Shown here piece by piece: positions 36,323 through 45,507 of a stretch of DNA of 64,000 nucleotides. The number at the start of each line of letters is the position of its first letter. The stretch's first letter is position 1. The DNA comes from Marinoscillum luteum. GTDB lineage: Bacteria > Bacteroidota > Bacteroidia > Cytophagales > Cyclobacteriaceae. Location of the stretch: the NCBI RefSeq assembly GCF_044005705.1, contig NZ_JBIPKE010000014.1:248001-312000 (forward strand), written 5' to 3'. The notes under the pieces were generated by a model. It was not told the origin of the DNA. It worked only from the letters and a program-made list of their open reading frames with translations, and searched no databases. The translations under genes and the position numbers were made by a program.

Positions 36323-37357
36323 TTAAAATTCATATCCAGAAGACCTACCAAGATAAGTCATTGCACATCTAAACCCAATAGAGGATCTGGCTGTGTCTCT
36401 GTGCTCAAATGATCTTGTTCCTGTTTCAAGGTAGTAAGCTATATCCTTCCATGAACCACCGCGGACAATTTTAAAATCTATTCTCTCGTCATAATAGGTA
36501 GGGTTCAAATCCCAAACCAATGGCATAGCCGATGGATTATAGGCATCCTCGCACCACTCAGCTACGTTTCCTGACATGTCATACAGACCATAGTCATTGG
36601 AAAAATACGTGTTGATTGGAGAAGTGTAAGCAAAACCATCGTCAAAATAATTTCCTCTCCCTGGCTTGAAGTTAGCCAACAGACATCCTTTCTGATTTCT
36701 CACGTAAGGATTACCCCATGGATACTTCGCCATGTCTCTTCCTCCTCTGGCAGCATATTCCCACTCCGCCTCAGATGGCAGACGGAAAGCCGGCATAACG
36801 GGCATTCCCAGACTTTGTCTGTATTCATTTAAGTGTTGAGTTCTCCAAACGCAGAAATACTGAGCTGCATTCCAATCAACACCCACTACAGGGTAGTCAT
36901 CAAAAGCTGGATGCGACCAATAATACACCACCAGTGGATCCCCCATATGATGGGTGAAATCTGAGGTCCATACTGTCGTATCTGGCATTAGGTCTGCGAT
37001 GGAATAGCCCGCAGGTAAATCCACCTCGGATCCCTCCGTAATGGCCTGAGTAAACTGACGGTACTCATTGTTAGTGATCTCAGTGTCATCCATAAAGAAC
37101 GCACCAATAGTCACCTGCTTATTAAAATTGATTTGAGTAGCCGCGACATCTTCATCTGCCTGGCCCATGTGAAAAGTACCGGAAGGTACTGCCACCATAC
37201 CGAACGGCCGGGTCATCTCCCAGCCTTGCCGATCTAACACCCCGACAAGCTCTCCTCTGTCTGTAGATCCTCCACCAAAAAGACCACAGCTTTGTAGCAA
37301 AACACCAAGAGCTAGTACGGCTAAAGTAGAAAACTTTATAACACGCATATTATTCAT
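36323..37357 (-). CDS. gldK: Gliding motility / T9SS lipoprotein GldK
   Basis: 344 residues. Lipobox LQSC with Cys24; an ATG three codons later (37348) is an equally possible start. The mature part has the formylglycine-generating-enzyme (sulfatase-modifying) fold: FHMGQADED, NEYRQF, RLPSEAEWEYAARGG, VAEWCEDAY, IVRGGSWKD. In GldK/PorK this fold is structural; the protein forms the lipoprotein ring with GldN at the outer membrane. Confidence 0.95.
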   Translation of the reverse strand: MNNMRVIKFSTLAVLALGVLLQSCGLFGGGSTDRGELVGVLDRQGWEMTRPFGMVAVPSGTFHMGQADEDVAATQINFNKQVTIGAFFMDDTEITNNEYRQFTQAITEGSEVDLPAGYSIADLMPDTTVWTSDFTHHMGDPLVVYYWSHPAFDDYPVVGVDWNAAQYFCVWRTQHLNEYRQSLGMPVMPAFRLPSEAEWEYAARGGRDMAKYPWGNPYVRNQKGCLLANFKPGRGNYFDDGFAYTSPINTYFSNDYGLYDMSGNVAEWCEDAYNPSAMPLVWDLNPTYYDERIDFKIVRGGSWKDIAYYLETGTRSFEHRDTARSSIGFRCAMTYLGRSSGYEF

Positions 37358-37518
37358 AACACCTTATTTGAACTTGCAAGTATGTAAAATAAACAAACTT
37401 TAACAAAAATTATTGTCACTTAGTCAGCCTAAATATATAACCTTATCCTGTTTTAATACAAGTTTTAACATCAATTCTCCCCAAAATTCGACTAACAGTC
37501 AAACCTTATCGATACTTT

Positions 37519-38472
37519 CTAAAAAGTAAATCGAGGTGTTTTTACCGTTTTTCTTCCGCCAAAAACAAGGTCAGGAAGATCATACCTGATAAATATCTCG
37601 TGGGAGGTAGGGGCCTTTGCGGCCTGGTTTTGAAAAACGAAATCGAAAGAGTATCCAACTTTCAACCTGTTGTCTTCCAATAAACCATATCCCAAATAAA
37701 TAATTGCCGACTCGTCTCTTCGGTAAGAAAGTCCGCCCCACATTTTGTCTCTCAGGGTAACGATTCCACCCAGATCAAAAGTAACGTTGGTCAGATTGGA
37801 GCGAATGAGGGCAGTGGGGGCTATTTTCAAATCATCATTAATCTTGAAAGAGTATCCTCCATGCATGGCTATGGAAAGCTCTTGCTTGTTACTCAGGCCT
37901 TCCTGACCAAAATCGAAACCCGGACGCATAAGGTTCACGGCACCTAGTCCCATGAACCAGCCATCATTTGACGAATAGAACAATCCGGCAGACAGGTTAA
38001 ATTTTGTCTGAACCTCGCTCCCTCCCTGAATCAGGGGATCCGGTTCGTTGGGTCGGAGTTGATTAAATTTTTGTGTCTGTGAAAACACCCCAGGTGCCGC
38101 ACCCAGATGTAACTGCCCTTTTCTAAGCTCAAGGGTATAGGTAAGCGGAAGCTGCACCTGAAAATTGGATTGAGGCCCCAGGTTGTCATTGGAAACATTA
38201 ATGCCTACAGAGGAAATAACAAAGCCCCTGATGGGGACAATCCCCGTTAGCATTTGAGTATTCGGTGCTCCTCCAGTGCCATCAAAGCTACTGGAATAAC
38301 CTACCCACTGGCTCCGGTGCTGAAATGCCACAAATGCCTGCTGTTCACTGCCACTCCAACCCGGATTGAGGTAAGACGGGTTAAACATATAGTGCCCAAA
38401 GAAAAAATTACTTTGGGCACGGCTGAGAAAAAAGCCGAGTACTAATATGCCTAGCAGCCACCACTTTTTCAT
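37519..38472 (-). CDS. PorP/SprF-family type IX outer-membrane protein
   Basis: 317 residues with a signal peptide (to about residue 19, SRAQ) and a beta-barrel pattern. The mature start, FFFGHYMFNPSYLNPGWSGS, is the hallmark of PorP/SprF proteins, which anchor or export partner adhesins and join the T9SS translocon. Its place directly upstream of gldK is the usual porP position. The gap to gldK is about 160 bases, AT-rich, and likely carries a gldK promoter. Confidence 0.9.
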   Translation of the reverse strand: MKKWWLLGILVLGFFLSRAQSNFFFGHYMFNPSYLNPGWSGSEQQAFVAFQHRSQWVGYSSSFDGTGGAPNTQMLTGIVPIRGFVISSVGINVSNDNLGPQSNFQVQLPLTYTLELRKGQLHLGAAPGVFSQTQKFNQLRPNEPDPLIQGGSEVQTKFNLSAGLFYSSNDGWFMGLGAVNLMRPGFDFGQEGLSNKQELSIAMHGGYSFKINDDLKIAPTALIRSNLTNVTFDLGGIVTLRDKMWGGLSYRRDESAIIYLGYGLLEDNRLKVGYSFDFVFQNQAAKAPTSHEIFIRYDLPDLVFGGRKTVKTPRFTF

Positions 38473-38529
38473 AAAGGTATTTTACACTAATAACGCTTCA
38501 AACAAAAATACCCCTATTTTAAGGCTTTG

Positions 38530-39315
38530 CTAAAGATTATTGGCTTTTTTTATGTAGAGCTCCAGGGCACCGGTCATAGAAGGTGCATTGGGTAGTGGGG
38601 CCTGAATGTCCAAAATCAAACCAGCATCACGAACCGCTTTTGCCGTTGTAGGGCCAAAGGCCGCAATCCTCGTTTTGTTTTGCTTGAAATTCGGGAAATT
38701 ATCAAAAAGTGATTTGATCCCTGAAGGGCTAAAAAATGCGATAATATCGTAGAAAATATCAGACAAATCAGACAAATCACTCGCCACGGTTCTGTATATG
38801 ATCACTTCCGAAAAGTCGTAACCATTCTTTTCCATAAAATCAGGAATATCATCTTTTCTGATGTCTGAGCAAGGGAATATGAATTTCTCCTTTTTGTGCT
38901 TTTTCATCACCTCCAGCAGGTCCTGAGCGGTCCGCTCACCAGTGAAAATTTTGCGCTTTCTGATGACGATGTACTTCTGCAGATAGTTTGCAGTTTGCTC
39001 CGAAATACAGAAGTATTTCATATCCGTAGGAATTTCCACCTTATTTTCAGCCGCCAGCCTGAAAAAGTGATCCACCGCATTTCTGCTGGTAAAAATCACG
39101 GCCGTGTGGTCGAGAATATTAACCTTCTGCTTTCTAAACTCCTTAGCATCTACCGGATCGATCTCAATAAATTGTCTAAAATCAATCTTGAGGTCGTACT
39201 TTTCAGCGAGCTTCTGGTAAGGTGAATTTTGGTCTGTGGGTTCAGGCTGTGAAACGAGTATCGACGATACCCTGTTGAGCCTTTCTTTGTCTGTAACTAA
39301 CAATTCTTCACTCAT
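38530..39315 (-). CDS. hemD: Uroporphyrinogen-III synthase family protein
   Basis: 261 residues from the ATG at 39315 (a TTG at 39330 is a weaker option). The HemD two-lobed fold is indicated by VSSILVSQPE, NILDHTAVIFTSRNAVDHF and DIIAFFSPSGIKSLFDNF with AAFGPTTAKAV. The enzyme closes the tetrapyrrole ring in heme synthesis. In many Bacteroidota a HemD homologue sits beside porP/gldK genes without other heme genes, as here, so it could have a second role. Sequence match to HemD is moderate, as usual for this variable family. Confidence 0.82.
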   Translation of the reverse strand: MSEELLVTDKERLNRVSSILVSQPEPTDQNSPYQKLAEKYDLKIDFRQFIEIDPVDAKEFRKQKVNILDHTAVIFTSRNAVDHFFRLAAENKVEIPTDMKYFCISEQTANYLQKYIVIRKRKIFTGERTAQDLLEVMKKHKKEKFIFPCSDIRKDDIPDFMEKNGYDFSEVIIYRTVASDLSDLSDIFYDIIAFFSPSGIKSLFDNFPNFKQNKTRIAAFGPTTAKAVRDAGLILDIQAPLPNAPSMTGALELYIKKANNL

Positions 39316-39344
39316 TCCTATCAAATACAATTAAGTATATCTGT

Positions 39345-40427
39345 CTATTGCAATTTGACTAACCAATAAATGATTAGAAAACCGGGCAAGAATTCGGTGG
39401 TGCAAAGGTAGACAATTATCATTAGTTTTCTATGCGAATGATATTTATCAAACTTGAAATATATCCAAAGCTGATAAAAGATGACAGCCAATACCAACAA
39501 TAGGATTGCACCACTTTTCAAGGTTTGAGAGACAAAATCAAACAGGGTAAAATCTATAGCAGAAATCCCCAGACATACGGCCATTACCAGGATAAATAGA
39601 CTCACAAAGTCCTGAGAATGAATATTTGACACGCCTTTAAAATCAAAAATAAGGCTTAATAGCCTGGACCAACCGTACTTCAAAAGAACAAACGCAAACA
39701 CCAATAATGTAGAAAACAGCCATGTCCACAGGGAGCCTGCCAGAGAAACTGGCGCCTCCCGAAAGGGATAAACTCCGGAATAGGAAAAGAACGCCGACAC
39801 CAATCCGCTGAAATATAACCCCGTGAAAAGATTGTCAATACTACCGAAGCTCATATAAGATTCCTCGGCAGAAAGACTCCTCATCTTAAAAGTGAGTGGT
39901 GTTTGGAAAGAATGACTAAAAGAAATCGGGAATAACCTGCGATACACTCCAGTAAACAATACCAGGATGGTAAGTATTATCAGGTAGGCATTGTGCTCAA
40001 ACCCTTCCAAACGAGGATGCAACGGATCCACTGCGCCCTTTCCAGTCCTTATTTCAGCCATTTGCGTTACCAGGGTCTTTCCAATTCCTCCTTTCTGATA
40101 AATAGTAACTCTGATGGGGGAGCCAAAAGTCACCACCAGGGAGTCAGGAGTGTAGGTAACCAGTCCAGAGAAATTGTATTTTACCAGACGCTCATTCATC
40201 CAAATGTCCACAGGCTCATCGGATCCAATTAACAATTTCTCTGAGTCCGAACCTTTAGGAAGTTCAAAAAAAACTATGTCATTCTCATGCTTTACATATT
40301 CGGAAACTGCGCCCTTGCCGTCAAATGTTCTCCACGCCACCGCCAGGTCCCTCATCACCAATGTATCTGCCATAGAGAACACGCTCATTGTAATGAAAAA
40401 GGAAAAAACAAAGAAAAGTGCTCTCAT
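39345..40427 (-). CDS. DUF4271 membrane protein
   Basis: 360 residues: signal peptide (to about residue 20), a periplasmic beta-rich region (about 20-145), then a C-terminal region with about seven membrane helices. This layout and the neighbourhood fit DUF4271, a Bacteroidota-only family usually placed next to hemD. It starts immediately after the Omp85-like stop (TAA then ATG with no gap) and is followed by hemD after 29 bases. Function is unknown. Confidence 0.75.
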   Translation of the reverse strand: MRALFFVFSFFITMSVFSMADTLVMRDLAVAWRTFDGKGAVSEYVKHENDIVFFELPKGSDSEKLLIGSDEPVDIWMNERLVKYNFSGLVTYTPDSLVVTFGSPIRVTIYQKGGIGKTLVTQMAEIRTGKGAVDPLHPRLEGFEHNAYLIILTILVLFTGVYRRLFPISFSHSFQTPLTFKMRSLSAEESYMSFGSIDNLFTGLYFSGLVSAFFSYSGVYPFREAPVSLAGSLWTWLFSTLLVFAFVLLKYGWSRLLSLIFDFKGVSNIHSQDFVSLFILVMAVCLGISAIDFTLFDFVSQTLKSGAILLLVLAVIFYQLWIYFKFDKYHSHRKLMIIVYLCTTEFLPGFLIIYWLVKLQ

Positions 40428-42095
40428 TTAAAATTTGGATGTGTATCCTATGTGGATTTTGATATTGGCCGGATCAGCTGGTATTTGTCTAGACATCCCC
40501 ATGGCCAGGGCAAAAGTAAACAAGCCATTGGAAGTATCCAGCGATAATCCTGCTCCGAATCCACGCGGATAGCTTACTACTCCACGATGCTCCATCAAAA
40601 GTTGATCATAGAAAAGCATGAAATGAGAATATTCTTCAAAGTATTGCCTGATCTCGAGCCTGCTAAGGGCATAATTGCTAGCATAAAAGAAATTCTCATT
40701 GAACCCGCGCAGCGTTTTCAATCCACCCATCCGGGCTAGTTCATTTGTCAAAATCTGATCATTGACCAATAATTGGCCCTCCCAATGATGATGTAATGCT
40801 GTTCGCTTTTTCAACCTGATCAGGTATTTGGCTCCGGCAGTGACACGCAGCATGCTTGTTTGCCTGTGCAGGGTATCATATGCACCTTTATCGATAGATG
40901 GGTTTTTGGAGATGTTCTTCTCTCCTAAAACCAATCGTGCCTGATATCTGAAAGGGCTTTTCATCCCCATCTCCTGTCCATAAAGCACATCTCGCAAACC
41001 AATCATGTACTGGCTTGAAGTAAAATCCGCAAGATTGTCTCTGATGTTTGACTCATCGGGGCTGATCAGCGTTCCGCTGACATGTTCGTATCCGAAAAAC
41101 ACCTCGGACATAGGACCAATGTTGGTTCCACTGGTCAGGTTCCAGGACTGGGTGAGAAAAGTGGTGTCTTGTTTTAACAAATGAAAATCGACATCCAAAA
41201 ACAGTTTGGAGCTAAGGAAGAAGGGGTGATAGTATCCCAAATCGAGTGATTGAGATTCGTCCGCGAACCGATTCCAGGTGAATAAAAACCGCTTGCCGGA
41301 TTGGAAAAGGTTGGCCAGCTGCAAATCCAGAAACCCGGTGACCATTACTCCATTGCCGGCAGACTGACCCGGCAGCAGCCCAACCACCCCCTCGAAAGAA
41401 CTGCTTTTTCGCTTGTCCAGGTCCAGAAAAACGGTGGCCTTGCCATGCTCGAAGGCCACATCCGGAGGCCGCTTCATTTCTAAGTACTGCAGTCTGGCTA
41501 TGCTCTTCGGTAGATTTTGAAAGGTGCGTTCGCTGAATGGTTTGTCTACCTCCAAATGAAGTGCGGTCTGAAGAAACGCCCGGCCCTTCTGCACCTCCCC
41601 AAGAAGCACCATAGAATCGTAAACCACCAAGGGTCCCGGAATTATGCGCAAAAAGCCCTTCGCCATATCGTCTTTCACCTGTACAGAATCCCAGGTGATC
41701 CTCACAAAGGGATGACCCTTGTCTGCATATGTGGTCAGCTGTTTCTGAACAGCAGATTGAAATGACTGTTTTTTGGGTTTCCAGAGCTGAAACGTATCCT
41801 GTTCAGCATCATAAACCGCCAACTGATCAATTTCATTTCGGTACTTTTCACCTGCATGAAAATAAATCCGATCTGAAAACACTGAATCCAATCCGCTGAA
41901 GACAAAACCCTGATTCCATAACCTCAACAAATAAAGGTTGACAAACCTGGAGACCTCCACGGAATCCATGCCGGGCACCTCAGTGGTAGGCTGACCATCC
42001 AGATAAACTGTCACCCGCTGCGCTGCACCCAGGTGGGCGCACAGGAGAATCATCCCAAAGCATAAAACACGTATCATACAAAAGAGCTGCGCCAT
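40428..42095 (-). CDS. Omp85/BamA-TamA family outer-membrane protein
   Basis: 555 residues; an ATG at 42077 gives a cleaner signal peptide (MIRVLCFGMILLCAHLGAAQ). A periplasmic part of about 190 residues with one or two POTRA-like repeats precedes a beta barrel that contains the lid-lock motif LRGFNENFF, typical of Omp85 proteins. The barrel ends in the aromatic YTSKF. The family inserts or translocates proteins at the outer membrane. Head-to-tail fusion with DUF4271, hemD, porP and gldKLMN suggests an accessory role in type IX secretion, which is inference. Confidence 0.8.
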   Translation of the reverse strand: MAQLFCMIRVLCFGMILLCAHLGAAQRVTVYLDGQPTTEVPGMDSVEVSRFVNLYLLRLWNQGFVFSGLDSVFSDRIYFHAGEKYRNEIDQLAVYDAEQDTFQLWKPKKQSFQSAVQKQLTTYADKGHPFVRITWDSVQVKDDMAKGFLRIIPGPLVVYDSMVLLGEVQKGRAFLQTALHLEVDKPFSERTFQNLPKSIARLQYLEMKRPPDVAFEHGKATVFLDLDKRKSSSFEGVVGLLPGQSAGNGVMVTGFLDLQLANLFQSGKRFLFTWNRFADESQSLDLGYYHPFFLSSKLFLDVDFHLLKQDTTFLTQSWNLTSGTNIGPMSEVFFGYEHVSGTLISPDESNIRDNLADFTSSQYMIGLRDVLYGQEMGMKSPFRYQARLVLGEKNISKNPSIDKGAYDTLHRQTSMLRVTAGAKYLIRLKKRTALHHHWEGQLLVNDQILTNELARMGGLKTLRGFNENFFYASNYALSRLEIRQYFEEYSHFMLFYDQLLMEHRGVVSYPRGFGAGLSLDTSNGLFTFALAMGMSRQIPADPANIKIHIGYTSKF

Positions 42096-42101
42096 AGCCT
42101 A

Positions 42102-42109
42102 TACCTTTG
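42102..42109 (+). promoter_or_regulatory. Bacteroidota -7 box (TACCTTTG) for hemW
   Basis: The sequence TACCTTTG matches the TANNTTTG -7 consensus of the primary sigma factor of this phylum. It lies 19 bases before the TTG start chosen for hemW, which places transcription start a few bases upstream of the coding region. No clear TTTG -33 box is visible. Confidence 0.5.
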
Positions 42110-42127
42110 CAAGATAACTCAAAGACA

Positions 42128-43258
42128 TTGGCAGGAATCTATCTCCATATCCCATTTTGCAAGCAAGCATGCCATTACTGTGACTTTCACTTTAGCACCA
42201 ACACTTCCAGGAAGTCGGAAATGGTGGATGCCATTGAAAGAGAACTTGTCCTGAGAAAAGAAGAGCTCGGCGGATCGCCCATTTCCTCTATTTATTTTGG
42301 TGGGGGCACTCCATCCATGCTGTCCGCTCTGGAGCTGGATCGATTGTTGAGAAGCATCCACTCCACCTATGAGGTCATCGAAGATGCGGAGATCACCCTG
42401 GAAGCCAACCCTGACGACCTGACCGGCGACAAGTTACAGGCCATGCGGACTTTGGGAATCAACCGACTGAGCATTGGTATCCAAACTTTTGATGATGAGC
42501 GCCTCAAATTTATCAACCGTGCTCACACAAGTGCAGAAGCGGAAGAATGTCTGAGCGCCGCTACATCAGCTGGATTTGATAATATCTCTGCAGACCTGAT
42601 CTATGCCATCCCTCCTGCGGACACCAGCTATTGGCAGTGGGATCTTGAGAAAATTCTCGCGTATGATTTGTCGCACATTTCACTTTATGGACTCACCATT
42701 GAAGAAAAAACAGTTTTTGGGCACCGGGCCAAAAAAGGGCAACTGAAAGAAGTAAAGGAGGAGATTTCAGCGCAGCAATACCAAATGGCCATTGACACAC
42801 TGACGCAGCATGGATATGAACACTATGAAGTGTCCAACTTTGCTAAAGCAGGCAAGCACTCCCGACATAACTCCTCCTACTGGGATGATCAAACCTACCT
42901 GGGTGTTGGGCCCGGGGCGCATTCATATGATGGAAGCTCCCGGTCATTTAACGTAAGCCACAACTCAAAATACCTAAACCAGATACAGAAAGGTCAGCTC
43001 CCGATCACCATCGAAAAACTCACTCCAACTAATCAAATCAACGAATACCTGTTTACTCACCTGCGTACCCAAAAAGGCATCAATTTGCCGAAATTCCGGA
43101 GACTCTTCCAACGAGATTTTGTGAGTGACAATGAAAGTCAGGTACAGGACTATCAGAAAAGAGAATTGGTGAAATGGGATGGAGAAACCTTTGCGCTCAC
43201 CTCCAAAGGTTTTATGCTGGCAGACGAAATCTCATGGCGACTGTTTTATGATGAGTAG
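42128..43258 (+). CDS. hemW: Radical SAM heme chaperone HemW
   Basis: 376 residues from a TTG start that gives the family's usual MAGIYLHIPFC; an earlier TTG at 42107 would overlap the -7 box. The radical SAM cluster ligands are C11, C15 and C18 (CKQACHYC), as in HemW/HemN-like proteins. Further family blocks: SIYFGGGTPSML, GINRLSIGIQTFDDERLK, LIYAIPPADT, GVGPGAHSY. HemW binds heme and delivers it to respiratory enzymes and is not the oxygen-independent coproporphyrinogen dehydrogenase itself, though it is often annotated so. Confidence 0.92.
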   Translation: MAGIYLHIPFCKQACHYCDFHFSTNTSRKSEMVDAIERELVLRKEELGGSPISSIYFGGGTPSMLSALELDRLLRSIHSTYEVIEDAEITLEANPDDLTGDKLQAMRTLGINRLSIGIQTFDDERLKFINRAHTSAEAEECLSAATSAGFDNISADLIYAIPPADTSYWQWDLEKILAYDLSHISLYGLTIEEKTVFGHRAKKGQLKEVKEEISAQQYQMAIDTLTQHGYEHYEVSNFAKAGKHSRHNSSYWDDQTYLGVGPGAHSYDGSSRSFNVSHNSKYLNQIQKGQLPITIEKLTPTNQINEYLFTHLRTQKGINLPKFRRLFQRDFVSDNESQVQDYQKRELVKWDGETFALTSKGFMLADEISWRLFYDE

Positions 43259-43272
43259 AATATCCCTACTTT

Positions 43273-43280
43273 TAGCTTTG
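43273..43280 (+). promoter_or_regulatory. Bacteroidota -7 box (TAGCTTTG) before the small acidic protein gene
   Basis: TAGCTTTG matches TANNTTTG exactly and ends 11 bases before the ATG at 43292. The gene may have its own promoter besides read-through from hemW. Confidence 0.45.
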
Positions 43281-43291
43281 GATTCACCCTT

Positions 43292-43657
43292 ATGGAAAAA
43301 GAAATCAAAAAAGCGGTCATGCTACTCAAGTCACTCATCCTCCACTACCATGGCCTGGATGATGATGAGAAACTGATACTGGAAGCCGCTGCCAAAGAAC
43401 TGGATGCCGTGGAGGAGCTGGCATGGGCAGATCACTTTATTTCCGAAGATTACTTATCCGCATTTGAACGATCCAGGGATTTCTTTTTCAAAAATCTTGC
43501 GGAGAGCAGCAATGCCGAAAAGCTCAAGCACCTGAAGGATGTCTGGGAAGACAATCATCAGAAGGGTTATGTCACCGAGATGGAAACCACGGCCATGATC
43601 AAATTGTCTAAGGACTGGGGTGTGGAAAAAGAATTTCTGAAGGTGATCAAAAACTAG
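43292..43657 (+). CDS. Small acidic all-helical protein (TerB-like?)
   Basis: 121 residues, no signal or TM segment, almost wholly helical and acidic. Stretches such as LHYHGLDDDEKLILEAAAKEL and DHFISEDYLSAFERS are reminiscent of TerB-like helical bundles, but no family motif is secure. It starts 33 bases after hemW and ends in a 4-base tail-to-tail overlap with the LytTR regulator gene. Function unknown. Confidence 0.6.
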   Translation: MEKEIKKAVMLLKSLILHYHGLDDDEKLILEAAAKELDAVEELAWADHFISEDYLSAFERSRDFFFKNLAESSNAEKLKHLKDVWEDNHQKGYVTEMETTAMIKLSKDWGVEKEFLKVIKN

Positions 43658-44376
43658 AGACTCATACGCTCCTTAAATCGGGCAGCCTGCCTGCGACTCA
43701 CTTCTATTTTTTCTCCTCCCTTGAGCTGGACCAGCAGACCTCCGTTGAACCACGTGTCTATATTCTCTACCCAGCCCAGATTGATGATATGCTTGCGACT
43801 GGCTCTAAAAAAAGTGCGATCATCCAGCCGCTCATCCAGTGCATTGAGTGATTTGTGAATCATTGGTTTATTCCCGCCAAAATACACTTTGATATAATTA
43901 CCATCTGACTCAAACAGGCGGACATCTGCCAGTTTCACAAACCAGCACTTGTCTCCATCCTTCACAAAGACCTGATCATCTTTACCAAGGCTCCTTTTCT
44001 CGGCATCAGTAGGTGAGGGGTTCCTGTCAGATTCTACATGGAGCTTGGCAATGGCCTCCTCCAACCGCTCAGGCTGCACCGGTTTCAATAAATAATCAAG
44101 GGCATTCACCTCAAAGGCCTTTAAGGCAAATTCATCGTAAGCGGTGGTGAAAATCACACGCGGCACATGATCCAGGGACTCTAATAGGTCGAAGCCAGAC
44201 TTGCCCGGCATTTGAATGTCCAGAAAAATGAGATCGGGATTGAGTTCATTGATCTTTTCTATGGCATCGTCCACATCGGTTGCTTCACCCACCACATCAA
44301 TTTTCTTATGCGGTTCCAGCAGGCTCATCAGCTCTTTGCGGGCCAGTCTTTCGTCATCTACAATGAGTGTTTTCAT
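43654..44376 (-). CDS. LytTR-family response regulator
   Basis: 240 residues: receiver domain (1-120) with D7/D8, phosphorylation site D53 (FLDIQMPGKSG), T81 (FTTAYDEFA) and K103 (LLKPVQP); then a LytTR DNA-binding domain (about 140-240) with FFRASRKHIINLGWV. LytTR proteins bind paired direct repeats about 21 bp apart. The start overlaps the stop of the kinase gene, making a coupled two-component pair. Targets are not known. Confidence 0.93.
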   Translation of the reverse strand: MKTLIVDDERLARKELMSLLEPHKKIDVVGEATDVDDAIEKINELNPDLIFLDIQMPGKSGFDLLESLDHVPRVIFTTAYDEFALKAFEVNALDYLLKPVQPERLEEAIAKLHVESDRNPSPTDAEKRSLGKDDQVFVKDGDKCWFVKLADVRLFESDGNYIKVYFGGNKPMIHKSLNALDERLDDRTFFRASRKHIINLGWVENIDTWFNGGLLVQLKGGEKIEVSRRQAARFKERMSL

Positions 44377-45398
44377 AGGGACCTTGGTAATACTATCTCC
44401 GTTAAAACTATTTTTTTGGTCTCATTAAGTATTCTGAAGGAGGCCTGATCGCCATAGATCAGTTCCAGCCTTTTCTTGGTATTATTAAGTCCAAATCCGG
44501 ATTTCTTCCTTGTTTCACCGTTCAGATATTGGCCAGTATTTCTAATCTGAATAAACAAGTTTTCATTGTCCACTTTGGAAGAAATCTCCACCTTGCCTCC
44601 GTTTTTCAATGTAGAAATGCCGTGTTTGATACCATTTTCTACAAGTGTTTGAACCATGAGAGGGGGGATAAGGTATTCGGTAGATTTGGGGTCTATGTTA
44701 AATTCTATTCTTAAACGCTCCTCATAGCGAATGGTTTCCAGTGCCAGGTAATCTCTCACCATTTCCATTTCTTCAGAGAAAGTAACCAGCCGCTGACGGT
44801 CCACAGTCAGGGAGTTTCTCAAAATGTTGGAGAGCTGCGTGATGGCGTTTTTTGACTTGACCGGATTCTCATCCACCAGGGCTCGAATGCTATTCAGGGC
44901 GTTGAAAATAAAGTGTGGGTTGAGCTGAGATCTTAGATTTCTGAGCTCTATCTCCTTGGCTGCCGCCTCATACTTCAGTCCTTTGTTATACCGCTCGAAA
45001 TAGTGGAAGGTGAAGTAGATCATGGCCCAAATGAAATAAATGATCATAGGCCCAAACACATTGAGCAGGATGGTGAATGGCAAAAAATCACGCCCGGTAA
45101 GCTCACCACTTATAAACGAATAGGTCAATAACAGGCCATAATTCATCAAACTAAGTATCAGAATTACGAACAGAAGTCTCGGAATCAACTTCACCCAGTG
45201 ATCATTGAGCCAACCAAAATGAATGACAATGTAGCGCAGGAAGTGAGTGGAAAAAATGTAAAAAAGCACCTGAACCACTTCACCCAAAATCTGTGTCATG
45301 TCCAGCTGCTGCACCGTAGCATAAAGGAAAATCTGGAGGAAACCGTAAAACGACCACCCACCAACCTGACACATCCAGTAAATCTTGCGCTTATTCAT
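44373..45398 (-). CDS. LytS/YpdA-type sensor histidine kinase
   Basis: 341 residues. Four TM helices in the first 130 residues form the sensor region, with no periplasmic domain. The His_kinase (PF06580) motif RSQLNPHFIFNALNSIRAL carries the phospho-acceptor H162; the ATPase domain has VENGIKHG (N box) and GFGLNNTKKRLELIYG. It works with the LytTR regulator downstream (4-base ATGA overlap). The signal sensed is unknown; the 4-TM type is common in Bacteroidota. Confidence 0.92.
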   Translation of the reverse strand: MNKRKIYWMCQVGGWSFYGFLQIFLYATVQQLDMTQILGEVVQVLFYIFSTHFLRYIVIHFGWLNDHWVKLIPRLLFVILILSLMNYGLLLTYSFISGELTGRDFLPFTILLNVFGPMIIYFIWAMIYFTFHYFERYNKGLKYEAAAKEIELRNLRSQLNPHFIFNALNSIRALVDENPVKSKNAITQLSNILRNSLTVDRQRLVTFSEEMEMVRDYLALETIRYEERLRIEFNIDPKSTEYLIPPLMVQTLVENGIKHGISTLKNGGKVEISSKVDNENLFIQIRNTGQYLNGETRKKSGFGLNNTKKRLELIYGDQASFRILNETKKIVLTEIVLPRSL

Positions 45399-45507
45399 TT
45401 GCTATTGAGAAATGGAACCCCAGCTCCTTCTGGTTTAGAAAGTATCAAAAGAAATAAAAAAATACCGCCCCCGCTCCCGAATAAACAGGTTTTTTATCAA
45501 CAAGTAA

